DNA from: JABDIP01 sp965237625
Lineage (GTDB): Bacteria; Pseudomonadota; Alphaproteobacteria; DSM-16000; Inquilinaceae
DNA length: 64,000 bases
Assembly: GCA_965237625.1 (NCBI GenBank)
Contig: CBDEGD010000039.1
Location: 1 to 64,000 of the forward strand
Reading direction: 5' to 3'
The notes under the pieces are model-generated. The model saw only the letters and a list, made by a program, of their open reading frames with translations, was not told where the DNA came from and ran no database searches. Both the position numbers and the translations under genes were made by a program. This document shows, piece by piece, positions 33,538-43,195 of the stretch. Every line of letters begins with the position of its first letter. The first letter of the stretch is position 1.

Positions 33538-35181
33538 TCAGGCAGCGCCGAGGATCATGGCCGCCGCTTTCTCGGCGATCATCATCGTCGGCGCGGCGGT
33601 ATTGGTCGACGGGATCGCCGGGCAGATCGAGGCGTCTGCGACCCGTAGCCCCTCGACACCTCGGACCCGCAATTCAGGATCGGTGACCGATCCGGGGTCG
33701 TTCCCCATCCGGCATGTGCCGACCAGATGGTGGACCGTGTCCGCCGTCTCGCGCACCCAGGCCGCGAGCGCGTCACGCCCCCGGATCTCCGGCCCCGGCG
33801 TAAGCTCGGGCCCGCGATAGGGATCGAACGGCGCCTGGGCGAACACGTCGCGCAGCATCTCCACCGCATCGACCAGCGTGTCCACGTCGCGCGGATCGGA
33901 GAGGTAGTTCACCCGGATATCGGGCGGCGCGTCCGTCGCTGCCCCGGTAAGGCGCAGCCTGCCCCGGCTGAAAGGCCGCATGACCGACGCATTGGCCATG
34001 AAACCCGGACGGACATTGCCGGCCTTGGAGAAGGGGTTGAAACGGACCGTGGCGCTGGTAAGTGCCGGCAGGAAGTGGCTCTGGACCGTGGGAAAATCCG
34101 CTCCTGGCCGACGCAGATAGGCACCGGCCTCCAGCGGGAAGACCGTCATTGGCCCGGTACCGGTCAGCCAGGCCTGCAGAAAGGCGGCGGCGGCCCGGTC
34201 GATCCGCGTGAGCCGGTGTAGCGAGGCGTCGGAATCGGTCGCGTGGCTGACCCGGACCAGCACATGATCATGCAGGTTGCGCCCCACCCCCGGCCGGTCC
34301 GCGACCGGATCGATCCCAAGCGCCGCCAACTCGTCGGCCGGTCCGATGCCGGAACGCAGCAGGAGTGTCGGCGAGCCGATCGCGCCGGCGGCGAGGATGA
34401 TCTCGGCCTCTGCCTCCAACACCTCAAGCCGCCCGCCGGCACGCACTTCCAGGCCTGTCGCGCGGCCGCGTTCGATGCGCAGCCGCAATGCCTCCAGCCC
34501 GGTGCGGATGGTCAGGTTCGGACGGCGCCGGGCGGCGGAGAGAAACGCTGTGGCCGCACTCTCACGCCGGCCATTGCGGATGGTGAAATGGTAGTAGCCG
34601 AAGCCTTCCGGCGTCGGACCGTTGAAGTCAGGAGATCGGGGGTGGCCCGCGGCGATTCCGGCCTCGACGAAAGCCTCGGCCAGCGGGCTGACCGGACGGT
34701 CTCGGCGGCTGACCGCGAGCGGCCCGCCCGTCGCGTGGTCCTCCGCCGGCCCCGGCCCGTGGAAATCCTCGGATTTCAGGAAGAACGGCCGCACCGCGTC
34801 CCAGGACCAACCGGGCAGGCCCTGCTGCGACCACCAATCGTAGTCAATCCCCAGCCCGCGTACATAAACCATGCCGTTGATCGCCGTCGACCCGCCAAGC
34901 GTCTTGCCGCGCGGCAGGTCGACATGCCGGCCAGCCAGCCCGGGCTCCGCGCCGGTGCGATAACGCCACACATGCCGCCGCCCGCGGAGCAGCAGCGCGG
35001 TCATCAGCGGCACCTGCAGCGTTGGGTCGTGGCGGCCATGCCCACCCGCCTCGACCAGCAGGACCCGGGTCGACGGATCCTCCGAGAGCCGCGCGGCCAG
35101 CACACATCCCGCGGCGCCTGCGCCAACGACCATGTGAGTGTAGCGTGCCGCCCGGCCCGAAGACGGCCGCGCGTCTGTCAC
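33538..35181 (-). CDS. GMC-family FAD oxidoreductase (choline-dehydrogenase-like)
   Basis: 547 residues from GTG 35181, which overlaps the upstream stop (GTGA). The FAD-binding start is V-V-G-A-G-A-A-G-C-V-L-A-A-R-L-S-E-D with V-E-A-G-G about 20 residues later; the GMC signature G-K-T-L-G-G-S-T-A-I-N-G-M lies near residue 85 and the C-terminal active-site block V-H-H-L-V-G-T-C-R-M-G near 475. It oxidises a primary or secondary alcohol to the carbonyl, passing electrons to quinone or oxygen. It is co-transcribed with the CMD-like gene. Substrate unknown; many catabolic GMC enzymes act on polyols, aromatic alcohols or polyethylene glycol. Confidence 0.9.
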   Translation of the reverse strand: MTDARPSSGRAARYTHMVVGAGAAGCVLAARLSEDPSTRVLLVEAGGHGRHDPTLQVPLMTALLLRGRRHVWRYRTGAEPGLAGRHVDLPRGKTLGGSTAINGMVYVRGLGIDYDWWSQQGLPGWSWDAVRPFFLKSEDFHGPGPAEDHATGGPLAVSRRDRPVSPLAEAFVEAGIAAGHPRSPDFNGPTPEGFGYYHFTIRNGRRESAATAFLSAARRRPNLTIRTGLEALRLRIERGRATGLEVRAGGRLEVLEAEAEIILAAGAIGSPTLLLRSGIGPADELAALGIDPVADRPGVGRNLHDHVLVRVSHATDSDASLHRLTRIDRAAAAFLQAWLTGTGPMTVFPLEAGAYLRRPGADFPTVQSHFLPALTSATVRFNPFSKAGNVRPGFMANASVMRPFSRGRLRLTGAATDAPPDIRVNYLSDPRDVDTLVDAVEMLRDVFAQAPFDPYRGPELTPGPEIRGRDALAAWVRETADTVHHLVGTCRMGNDPGSVTDPELRVRGVEGLRVADASICPAIPSTNTAAPTMMIAEKAAAMILGAA

Positions 35182-35918
35182 GTGGCGATGCCGGAGGCTT
35201 CGTCGAACCCGCCTTGGCCGCTCATACGCGCCCAGGCCGCGTAGGGCGCGCTCGCCTTTACCTCTCCATCGGCGATGAGCCGGCGCCACACATCGCAGGC
35301 ATCGACGAAATTCGGTACCCCACCCGGAAACATCGCAAGGCTGAGCCCTTCGGCAATCGCTCCCTCATCCGCGCCGGCCGCATAGGCGCCGCGCAAATGC
35401 TCGGCCACCCAGTCCCAGCGGCGGTGGCACTGATGTGCGGCGGCAAGCCCGATCTCCGCCAATCTGCGCTCCACCGCAAAGCGCTCCAACAGCGCGTCGA
35501 GCCCAGCCCGGTAGCCGGCGTGGGCATCGAACCCCGGCAGGTGCGCGCCCCAATGCGCTGCGACGAAGACATGGCGCTCGGCCCCATCGGCCCAGGCCGC
35601 CAGCGCCAGCGCCGCCTCCACGTCGCGTTGGCCGCCGCCGCTCTTGTACAGCCGGTCGATATGGTGGGTGGCGATCGCCTCACCGGTGGAGACGAGGATG
35701 ATCAGCCAGACCACCTCCTTCTCGTATTCGGTCATTACCCGCTGATCGAGCGTCATGGCCGTGTATGTCGCGTCATAGGCCTCCAGCAGCGCCGGGGCGG
35801 AAACGGCAAGGAGCCCGTGATGGGGCAGCAGATAGCCCCGCTTCCCGCGTATGGCGGCAAGCGCGGCTTCGACCTCGGCCACGGTGCGGAGTGGGGACAT
35901 TGGGGAATCGGCAGGCAT
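35178..35918 (-). CDS. Carboxymuconolactone-decarboxylase-like (CMD/AhpD-fold) protein
   Basis: 246 residues; AAGGA seven bases before ATG 35918 decides the start. All-alpha protein whose centre has T-E-Y-E-K-E-V-V-W-L-I-I-L-V-S-T-G-E-A-I and A-T-H-H-I-D-R-L, resembling the E-x(n)-H core of CMD proteins, and a second similar block near residues 160-180 (A-A-H-Q-C-H-R-R-W), so it may be a tandem CMD. The redox C-x-x-C of AhpD is absent, arguing against a peroxidase role. Coupled to the downstream GMC oxidoreductase. Family level is moderate; function unknown. Confidence 0.6.
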   Translation of the reverse strand: MPADSPMSPLRTVAEVEAALAAIRGKRGYLLPHHGLLAVSAPALLEAYDATYTAMTLDQRVMTEYEKEVVWLIILVSTGEAIATHHIDRLYKSGGGQRDVEAALALAAWADGAERHVFVAAHWGAHLPGFDAHAGYRAGLDALLERFAVERRLAEIGLAAAHQCHRRWDWVAEHLRGAYAAGADEGAIAEGLSLAMFPGGVPNFVDACDVWRRLIADGEVKASAPYAAWARMSGQGGFDEASGIAT

Positions 35919-36053
35919 GGATCGGTCCTTCGCACTGGCTGAGTCCGGCGCAGCATAGGACGCGGAGTCTCGCTGCCACAATGCGCGGCGCGTTTGTTGC
36001 GCCTGGGCCGATGGCCGGCTAGCGTCTGCGCGGAGCTGAGGGGAGGCTGGCAG

Positions 36054-36803
36054 ATGGGCGCACTCGAGGGACGGCTCGCGGTGGTGACCGGCGCGGCGCA
36101 GGGCATCGGCCGCGCGATCGCCGAGCGCTACGTGGCCGAAGGTGCGGCGGTCGCGCTGCTCGACGCCGACCGCGGTGCGGCCGAGGCGGTCGCGGCGGCG
36201 ATCGGCACCGCCGCCTTTGCCGTGGCCGTCGACATCGGCGACGCAGCCTCGGTGGCCGAGGCGGTTCGATGCGTCATCGAGGAGCACGGCGAGATTCGTA
36301 TTCTCGTCAACAATGCCGCCGCTTCCACGCCCCGTGCCCGGATCACCGATCTCTCGCCCGAGGACTGGGATCGGGCACTGCGGGTCAACCTGACCGGCGC
36401 GTTCCTGATGAGCCGCGCCATCCTGCCCTCGATGCGGCGCGCGGGCGGCGGGGTGATCATCAACGTGGCTTCCCAGCTCGGCAGCGTCGCGGTCCCGGAC
36501 TCGGCCGCCTATTGCACGACCAAGGGTGGGTTGCTGCAATTCACCCGGGCACTGGCGCTGGACCACGCCGCCGACGGCGTGCGCGTGAACAGCCTGTCGC
36601 CGGGCGCGGTCCTGACGCCGCGGCTCGTCGCCCTCTACGGCGGCGAGGCGGAGGCGGAGGCCGCGCTGGCGCCCAAGCATCCGATCGGTCGTATCGGCCG
36701 GCCAGGCGACATCGCCGGCGCGGCGGTCTACCTCGCCTCGGAGGATGCGGCATTCATGACCGGCGCCGATCTTGTCGTCGACGGAGGCTACCTTGCCCAG
36801 TGA
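36054..36803 (+). CDS. Short-chain dehydrogenase/reductase (SDR)
   Basis: 249 residues; ATG 36054 follows GGGGAGG. Classical SDR features are complete: T-G-A-A-Q-G-I-G-R-A-I-A (NAD(P) binding), N-N-A-A-A near residue 85, a Ser in V-A-S-Q-L-G, the catalytic Y-C-T-T-K-G (Y-x-x-x-K) near 153, and the C-terminal G-A-D-L-V-V-D-G-G-Y. Asp after the second beta-strand (L-L-D-A-D) suggests NAD. It is divergent from the CMD/GMC pair and overlaps the SnoaL-like gene downstream by 11 bp, so the four may act on one compound. Specific substrate unknown. Confidence 0.92.
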   Translation: MGALEGRLAVVTGAAQGIGRAIAERYVAEGAAVALLDADRGAAEAVAAAIGTAAFAVAVDIGDAASVAEAVRCVIEEHGEIRILVNNAAASTPRARITDLSPEDWDRALRVNLTGAFLMSRAILPSMRRAGGGVIINVASQLGSVAVPDSAAYCTTKGGLLQFTRALALDHAADGVRVNSLSPGAVLTPRLVALYGGEAEAEAALAPKHPIGRIGRPGDIAGAAVYLASEDAAFMTGADLVVDGGYLAQ

Positions 36804-37209
36804 TCCCGCCGATGTCGGCCAGCCCGAGCCGGAAGCCTTGGTGCGCCGGTTCCTCGCACTGATGGAGGCGCGCGAACTCGACGCCGCCGCCGCGCTGCTC
36901 GCGCCCGATATCGAGATGGTGTTTCCCGGCGGCGCTCGGTTCGAGCGGCTCGAGGCGCTGATCGGGTGGGCACGTGACCGCTATGCCCGAATCGCCAAGC
37001 GCATCGACCGGATCGACACGGCGCCGGCCGACGAGAGCGCCGTCGTCATCGTCCAGGGCGAACTCTACGGCGCGTGGCCCGACGGCACCGCCTTCGACGG
37101 CATCCGCTTCGTCGACTGGTTCGAGTTGAAGGACGGGCTGATATGCCGACAGCACGTTTGGAACGACCTCGCCGAGGCCATTCGTGAGCGCGCTGCAAAC
37201 TCAGCCTGA
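36793..37209 (+). CDS. Single-domain SnoaL-like (NTF2-fold) protein
   Basis: 138 residues. TTG 36793 is chosen because GGAGG lies five bases upstream; an earlier TTG (36772) has none. The fold reads from a helix A-L-V-R-R-F-L-A-L-M-E-A-R-E-L-D-A-A-A through L-L-A-P-D-I-E-M-V-F-P-G-G, I-V-Q-G-E-L-Y-G to F-D-G-I-R-F-V-D-W-F-E, a typical NTF2/SnoaL layout with polar pocket residues. Overlapping the SDR stop by 11 bp, it is probably a partner in the same pathway, for example a cyclase, dehydratase or isomerase after ketone formation. It is shorter than and not obviously similar to the two-domain proteins in 1-8755. Confidence 0.75.
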   Translation: MPSDPADVGQPEPEALVRRFLALMEARELDAAAALLAPDIEMVFPGGARFERLEALIGWARDRYARIAKRIDRIDTAPADESAVVIVQGELYGAWPDGTAFDGIRFVDWFELKDGLICRQHVWNDLAEAIRERAANSA

Positions 37210-37965
37210 AACGTGAATCCGGAAACGTGCGGCCCAGGCCTCGCCGGTCAGCCACGGCTGCAAATTGTCACCGCTGGGCGCCTGCCCTTCGATTGCCAAC
37301 AGGGACCGCCACATCAGGCACAAATTCGGGGACAGCACCGGGATCGGCCGCGCCCCGCATTTCAGAATTGTGGGAAGTGTTGGAAGACCGGTGCCCAGCA
37401 TGGCGACCGCATCCAGATCGGCGGCATCGAGCTTGCCAAGCGAATCCTCAGACGCCGTGGCACCAAGAGAATAGATCGGGTGGAAAGACTCATCCGCGCT
37501 CTCGATCCGCGCGACCTTGGCGATCCCGACGCCACGCTTTTCCCAATACCGGAGTGCTCGTTCATGCAGCGCGTCGCCATAGGGCGACACAATCCCGACG
37601 CGCCGGGCGCCCAAAGCGGCAATCGCATCGGCGACCGCGTTCGCGGCCGTGACGATCGGGTAGCCACGTCGCGCCTCGATCTGCTCCAGCTCCTCCTGCT
37701 CCTGCTCGGGATCGACCAGATAGGCGGCTCCGGTGCAGGCAAAGGCGACGGCGCGGAGGGGCGCGTTGGCGAACCGGTCGAGCGTTGTCTCCATCGACAG
37801 GACATAGTCGACCAGGCGCTCGTCGATCGTGGCTTTGTCGCTGGTCAGCCGCGCGGTCATAAGCCCGACCGCTGGAGGACACAACAGCGAAAGCTCTGTT
37901 TCAGCCGTGGTATTCGCCTGCGGAGTCAGGACGCCGATCAAGCCTCTGCTGGCGTATTCAAGCAT
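37201..37965 (-). CDS. Asp/Glu racemase-superfamily protein (maleate isomerase/AMDase-like)
   Basis: About 254 residues if started at ATG 37965 (M-L-E-Y-A-S-R-G-L-I-G-V-L-T-P-Q-A-N-T-T-A-E), which matches the family's usual first strand; an upstream in-frame start (38019) adds 18 residues of unlikely sequence. The first catalytic Cys is present in F-A-C-T-G-A-A-Y near residue 80. At the second Cys position the sequence reads M-L-G-T-G-L-P-T, i.e. Gly. Maleate isomerases and racemases use two Cys; arylmalonate decarboxylase keeps only the second. This protein keeps only the first. It overlaps the convergent SnoaL gene by 9 bp. Activity cannot be predicted. Confidence 0.75.
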   Translation of the reverse strand: MLEYASRGLIGVLTPQANTTAETELSLLCPPAVGLMTARLTSDKATIDERLVDYVLSMETTLDRFANAPLRAVAFACTGAAYLVDPEQEQEELEQIEARRGYPIVTAANAVADAIAALGARRVGIVSPYGDALHERALRYWEKRGVGIAKVARIESADESFHPIYSLGATASEDSLGKLDAADLDAVAMLGTGLPTLPTILKCGARPIPVLSPNLCLMWRSLLAIEGQAPSGDNLQPWLTGEAWAARFRIHVSG

Positions 37966-38533
37966 CCCTGTCCGATCCGCTGAGCATAGCCACATCAGCT
38001 TAGCCGTGGCGGTCTGCATCCACCATTCGATTCAGACCGGCATGTCATTAATGGCCGTCTGGCAACAAGCGCTATCGGTGAAAGGTCACAAATGGGAAAT
38101 GCAACCTAACGATCGATCGTCACGACGGAAATCCCCGCTGTAGTAGCCCCATAATACCCACGACCGAATTGAATGGTGTTTAATTCTACATCTGGGCGAT
38201 GGAGCCGGTTCCGCGACTGAGAGACCGGTTCATATGCATGGTGTATGAGCGGCTTCGTTCGAAATTGGTTCGACGATTAATGCTGCGGCCGTGTGGACCC
38301 TCTTCGCCCGGAAGTGGTATTAGTTCGAACGAACGACGCTCAGGTGGCGGTTCGATCTGGAATCCGGATCGCGATGTGATAGTCAGATTCCACTGCCGAG
38401 CCGGTTAGTGGGTCGAAATTCGACCATGCGGGCAAAGGAGCAAATTCAGGTAGACGCGTTTCGATTTTCAGGATCAAGCGGGCTGGTCCCGCGTAACGGT
38501 TGAGAGAAAAACGCCCGTGGCGGGAGGTATGCC
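37966..38533. other. Intergenic region with palindrome 38411-38425
   Basis: 568 bp without a credible gene; base composition is more AT-rich than the surroundings and several short TTCGAA/GGTTCGA motifs are present. A 15-bp palindrome GGTCGAAATTCGACC at 38411-38425 lies about 110 bp before the activator gene and could be a regulatory site. Codon and homology signals are absent, and I see no sigma-54 motif on the plus strand here. Confidence 0.4.
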
Positions 38534-40558
38534 ATGGAAAAGGTCCCACCGGCGTCGGACGGCGATCGGTTTCTGGGAGTGGACCTGTCCCTCCGAGTAG
38601 GCGGTGTCTCCGGGGAGACGGAGATCATGCACGCTTGGGAGAATTTTCTGAGCGGGGTCCTCAAGCCTACGCCCACTGTCCGTAAATTCGTCGTCGACTC
38701 CTGGCAGCGCAGTGTGAACAGCGGCGTCGATGCCCATGGCACCGGCTCGCCGGAATTGCTGCAGGAGGAGTCCTTCCATCGGCACCGTCAGCGGCAGAGA
38801 GCCCTTGTGCAACGCGGCCGGCACGACGCTCGCCCAGGCGATGGATTTTCTGATCGACACCCGTTCGATGATGATCCTGACCGACGCCACAGGGGTCGTG
38901 CTGGAAACCGCCGGCGACCACAACGTCGTCGATTCCGGCCGCGAGATCCAGTTGCAGACTGGCGGCGGGTGGAGCGAGTCGGCCGTTGGCACAAATGCGA
39001 TCGGAACGGCGCTGGCGACAATGCGGCCGGTTGAGGTGCATGCCGCCGAGCATTTTTGCGAAGGCGTCAAGAAATGGACCTGCGCCGCCTCGCCGATCCG
39101 CGACCCGGCCGATGGCAGCCTCGTCGGCGTGCTCGATATCTCCGGCCCGAAACAGAGTTTCCAGCCCAACAGCCTCGCCCTCGCCGTTGTCGCCGCCAAG
39201 CGCATCGAGGCAGCCCTGGCCGAGGAAGCGCTGGCCGAGCGGGCGAGGCTGCTCGAAGCCTGCCTGTCGCAGCTTCCCAGCTGGGTCGAGGACGGCGTCA
39301 TCGCGCTCGACCGAAGGGGCCGGGTCATCCACATGAACGACGTGGTACGCGAGCGGCTGGACCGCTGGTCGGTCCCCATCAACCCGGCCATGGGCGCATC
39401 GATCGTGGATATCGGCAATGCGCAATCGGCGGATGAGTGGGCAAAACGATTGCCCCACGGACTGCGGCCGGAATGGTTGAAGCCGGTGCGCATCGGCGAC
39501 GAGACGCTCGGCGCCCTGCTGGTCATCCCCCAGCACCCACGTCGGGCGAAGCCCCGCATCGCGCCGGCGCAGCCCTGCGCGCCCTCCAGCCAGGAGGGCT
39601 TCGGATCCATCATCGGTCAGAGTCGGGTCCTGGATGACACGCTCAGCCGGGCCCGACGCCTGTCGGCGAACCGGGCGCCGGTCCTGGTCCAGGGAGAAAC
39701 GGGCGTCGGCAAGGAGCTGTTCGCCCGCGCCATCCACGCATCCGGTGTCACGTCGGCGGGGCCATTCGTGGTGTTCAACTGCGGCGCGGTGTCAAAGGAA
39801 ATGGTGGCAAGCGAGCTGTTCGGCTACGTCAAGGGCGCCTTTACCGGGGCCAACAACGATGGCCGCGCCGGTCGTTTCGAATTGGCCGATGGCGGCACGC
39901 TCTGCCTCGACGAAATCGGCGAAATGCCCCTGGATATGCAGCCTTATCTGCTGCGGGTGCTCGAGGACGGCATTATCTGCCGGCTGGGGGACAATGGCGG
40001 CCGTAAAGTGGATGTTCGCCTGATCGCGCTGACCAACCGGAACCTTCGCGACGACATCGAGGCCGGACATTTCCGCAAGGATCTGTTCTACCGGATCAGC
40101 GTCACGACCCTGGACATCCCGCCATTGCGAGCGCGGATGGGCGACATCGATCGTCTGGTCGACCATTTCAGCCAAAGCCTGGCGCGGCATCATGGGATCG
40201 AGCCCAAGACGCTCAGCCCGCAGGTTCGGCAGGTCTTCCGTGGATTCGACTGGCCCGGGAATGTGCGCGAATTGAAGAACCTGCTCGAGAGCCTGCTTCT
40301 GCTGACCAACAGCGACGAAATCGGACTGGCCGATCTACCCGCCGGAACTGCGCCCGTTTGGCCCTGGTGAGATGGTTGCCGGAAATCCCGATCCGGGCGC
40401 AGCCTGGGGAGGGCAGCCTCGAAACCGTCGAGCGGCGGGCAATCGAGGCGGCGGTCCTGGACAGCGACGGGAACATGACCCGCGCTGCCGAGGCGCTGGG
40501 GATCTCCAGGAGCACGCTGTACCGAAAGCTCGAGGATTACGGGATCGACCGTCCCTGA
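38534..40558 (+). CDS. mimR: Sigma-54-dependent activator, AcoR/MimR type, apparent frameshifts
   Basis: Read across three frames the protein is complete. An N-terminal part, V-V-D-S-W-Q-R-S-V-N-S-G-V-D, lies in frame with ATG 38534 up to about 38812. A GAF-like domain and the AAA+ domain (G-E-T-G-V-G-K-E-L-F-A, G-A-F-T-G-A, L-C-L-D-E-I-G-E) lie in the frame 38814-40370. A Fis-type HTH (A-A-E-A-L-G-I-S-R-S-T-L-Y-R-K-L) lies in a third frame ending 40558. An extra base near 38813 and two near 40330-40380 would explain this. The GAFTGA loop contacts sigma-54, matching the two sigma-54 promoters of the monooxygenase locus. It ends convergent with groEL. True pseudogene or assembly indels: undecided. 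Confidence 0.75.
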
Positions 40559-40687
40559 TATCGACGGCCGGCAGGGCTGTGTTGGTGGATCTGCGGATCG
40601 ACGGCCCCGTTTCGTCGGACAGCGGCTCTCGCCCCGTCAGTTATCCCCAACCACCGCCATTCCGGTCATATCCCCAAATTACCAAGC

Positions 40688-42322
40688 CTATTCCCGGCCC
40701 AGCAATTCCGATCCGCCACCCATGGCCGGCCCCGCGGTCGGATCGACGTAGTCCGGCTTGTCGGCGATCAGCGTATGCGTGGTCAGGATGAGCGACGCAA
40801 CCGACGCGGCGTTGCGGAGCGCAGTGCAGGTCACCTTGACGGGGTCCATGACCCCGCTGCCGAGAAGATCCTCGAACTGGCCGTTTCGAGCGTTGAATCC
40901 GACACCCTTTGGCGACTGCGCGACCCGCATGACGATGTCGTCCGGTCGGGCCCCGCAATTCTCGGCGATGCAGCGCAGCGGGCGGGTGAGAACCAGTTGA
41001 AGCAACGCCGCCCCGGCCCGCTCACCGTTCGGCAGGGATTCGATCAATGCGTCGAGGGTCGATGCGACCTGCACCAGCGCCGTACCACCGCCCGGTACGA
41101 CCCCTTCGGCCGCTGCGGCGCGCGCCGCGTTGAGGGCGTCCTCGATCAACTGTCCTAGGCGTCTCTGCTCCACCGGAGTCGCACCGCCGGCCAGGATCAC
41201 CGCGCTGCCGCCGGACAGCTTGGCCAGGCGCTGGACGATCTTGTCCAATTCGATATTGTTCGGCGCCGCTTCGAGCTGGCGGGTGACCTGTGTCCGCCGC
41301 GCCGCCACCGCCTCGGGATCGCCGCCACCCTCGGTGATTGTCGTCTCGCTGGCAGCGATCCGCACCCGCTTCGCGGTGCCGAGATCGGCCAGTGTCGCCT
41401 CCGCCAGGGTACCGCCGAGTTCCCGCGCGATCACCCGGCCGCCGGTCAGGATGGCCAGATCCTCCAGCATCGCCTTGCGCCAATGGCCATATTCCGGCGG
41501 ATGCACCGCCGCGATCCGGCTGGCGCCATTCTTCCCGCCGAGCAGAGAGACGACGACCTCGGGCGATATTTCCTCGGCGATGATCAGGAGCGGCCGACCG
41601 GTCTCCGCCACGGCCTGGCGCAGTCGGCCGATATCCTCCGGTGTGGCGATCTTCTGATCGGTCATCAGGATGTAGGGCTCGTTGAGAACCGCCTGCATCT
41701 TCTCCACATCGGTGACCATGTGATGGGAGATATAGCCGCGATCGAAGGTCATGCCCTCGGCAACCTCCAGGGTGGTTTCCACCGTCAGCCCGTGTTCGAC
41801 CCCGACCGTGCCGTTCGGCCCGACCTGGGTGATGGCCCGGGCCACCAACTCGCCCAGCGCCGGATCGTTTGCGGCGATGGTCGCGGCCGCCCGCAGCTCC
41901 TCATCGGACTCCAGGGGTCGCGCGATCTCCTTCAGAGCCGTCGTAGCGACGGCGACTCCGGCCTTGATGCCGGCGACGACCTCAACGGCGCTGGCGCCCA
42001 GGGCAAGCGCCTCCAACCCGTCCTGGACCATTGCATTGGCCAGGATGGTGGCGGTGGTCGTGCCGTCGCCGGCCACTTCGTTGGTCTCTTTCGACACCTC
42101 GCGGACGACCTGGGCGCCCATATTCTCAAAGCGGCATTCCAGTTCGACCTCGGCGGCGATGCTGACTCCGTCGCGCGAGACGATGGGAGTGCCGATGGGG
42201 ACATCGATGATCGCGTTCATTCCCGCGGGGCCGAGAGTCCCTTCGACCGCTCGGGTCAGTTTCGCCACGCCCCGGCCCAGGGCTTGGCGTGCGCTGTCCT
42301 GGTGCAGCATCATCTTTGGCAT
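40688..42322 (-). CDS. GroEL-like chaperonin dedicated to the monooxygenase (MimG type)
   Basis: 544 residues. Chaperonin features are intact: T-L-G-P-A-G-M-N near residue 30, the nucleotide motif A-G-D-G-T-T-T-A-T near 85, and A-R-A-A-A-A-E-G-V-V-P-G-G-G-T-A-L near 400. Unlike housekeeping GroEL it lacks the G-G-M repeat tail and no groES is adjacent; it ends G-G-S-E-L-L-G-R-E. In mycobacterial mim clusters such a GroEL is needed to fold the hydroxylase large subunit MimA, so I infer the same role here. It is the last gene of the monooxygenase operon, convergent with the activator gene. Confidence 0.9.
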   Translation of the reverse strand: MPKMMLHQDSARQALGRGVAKLTRAVEGTLGPAGMNAIIDVPIGTPIVSRDGVSIAAEVELECRFENMGAQVVREVSKETNEVAGDGTTTATILANAMVQDGLEALALGASAVEVVAGIKAGVAVATTALKEIARPLESDEELRAAATIAANDPALGELVARAITQVGPNGTVGVEHGLTVETTLEVAEGMTFDRGYISHHMVTDVEKMQAVLNEPYILMTDQKIATPEDIGRLRQAVAETGRPLLIIAEEISPEVVVSLLGGKNGASRIAAVHPPEYGHWRKAMLEDLAILTGGRVIARELGGTLAEATLADLGTAKRVRIAASETTITEGGGDPEAVAARRTQVTRQLEAAPNNIELDKIVQRLAKLSGGSAVILAGGATPVEQRRLGQLIEDALNAARAAAAEGVVPGGGTALVQVASTLDALIESLPNGERAGAALLQLVLTRPLRCIAENCGARPDDIVMRVAQSPKGVGFNARNGQFEDLLGSGVMDPVKVTCTALRNAASVASLILTTHTLIADKPDYVDPTAGPAMGGGSELLGRE

Positions 42323-42388
42323 CGTCTTCCTCCCTTGGCGTCCTAATTGGATCGTTCTGTCGGCAGACTTGTCGAAGCATCTCCGTGT

Positions 42389-43189
42389 TCAGGATCGTGG
42401 CGGTTCCGCCGGTTGTTTGACCCGGCCGAGCGCGAAATCCAGAAGTGTCGGCTCCTCATCCTCGTCTCGTTCTTCTTCGTCCCGGTACCGCGCCTGCAGC
42501 AGGCCCCGGCACAGGATGCCGTTGAGTTCCACGTTGAGCCGGACCCGGCGCAATTCGAGCAGGTACTCCTTGAAGGACCGAGCCTCCAGGGCCTCCGCAT
42601 CGACCGTGAAAAAGGCCGGTTCCGCACCGGACTCATGCCCGTCCCATCCGCGCCGCATCTCCAGATAGCGGGCGACCAGCTTGCGGCCCTCATCGTCGTC
42701 GATCGTCAATTGCTCGAGGGCGGACAGGGTCATGGCGATAACCTGCTCCGCGGTGAATCCGCGACCGAGCAGGTCCCGGATCACCCCTTCCTGGCGCCGC
42801 TGGAACGCCTTACGGCGAAAGGTCTGGCGAACCTCGTCCAATTCGCCATCCGCTTCCCCGGCAAATGTCTCCTGGAAGGACAGCCCTTCGGCCATACCGG
42901 TGTTGATCTGCTCGGCATAGACGTGATCCACCAGCCCGACCTTTACCGAGGTCACCCAGGGCAGGCCGGCTACCGCACGGCGCATATCATCGGCCATCAG
43001 GTAGGCGAAGTTGGCGGCGCACCAATAGGTCGGCAGGCGAAATCCGACGCCGACGCCGCCCTTCTCATCGACCGTGACATCGGTGACGAAGCCCAGCTCC
43101 GTCACCGATTCATCGAGTTCAGGGTCGGTCACGGGGGCGAGGCTGGACCACACCTCCGCGACCATCCCGTCATTGTCGAGCGCGGCCAT
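42389..43189 (-). CDS. MIP18/DUF59-domain protein of the monooxygenase operon
   Basis: 266 residues. Residues 10-95 form a MIP18/PaaD-type domain (P-V-T-D-P-E-L-D-E-S-V-T-E-L-G-F, then F-R-L-P-T-Y-W-C-A-A-N-F). The remaining 170 residues are helical and charged, ending in an acidic stretch (E-E-E-R-D-E-D-E-E), with no domain I know. MIP18 proteins help assemble Fe-S or other metal centres. In this operon it may help mature the diiron site or the reductase cluster. It lies 6 bp after the amidohydrolase frame and 66 bp before groEL. Confidence 0.8.
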   Translation of the reverse strand: MAALDNDGMVAEVWSSLAPVTDPELDESVTELGFVTDVTVDEKGGVGVGFRLPTYWCAANFAYLMADDMRRAVAGLPWVTSVKVGLVDHVYAEQINTGMAEGLSFQETFAGEADGELDEVRQTFRRKAFQRRQEGVIRDLLGRGFTAEQVIAMTLSALEQLTIDDDEGRKLVARYLEMRRGWDGHESGAEPAFFTVDAEALEARSFKEYLLELRRVRLNVELNGILCRGLLQARYRDEEERDEDEEPTLLDFALGRVKQPAEPPRS

Positions 43190-43195
43190 GGCCGC

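Noticed and set aside
38534..39034. Treating the N-terminal frame of the sigma-54 activator as a separate 166-codon gene.
   Set aside because: After about 38812 the translation becomes Arg/Asp-rich nonsense, while AcoR-type homology continues directly in the neighbouring frame.
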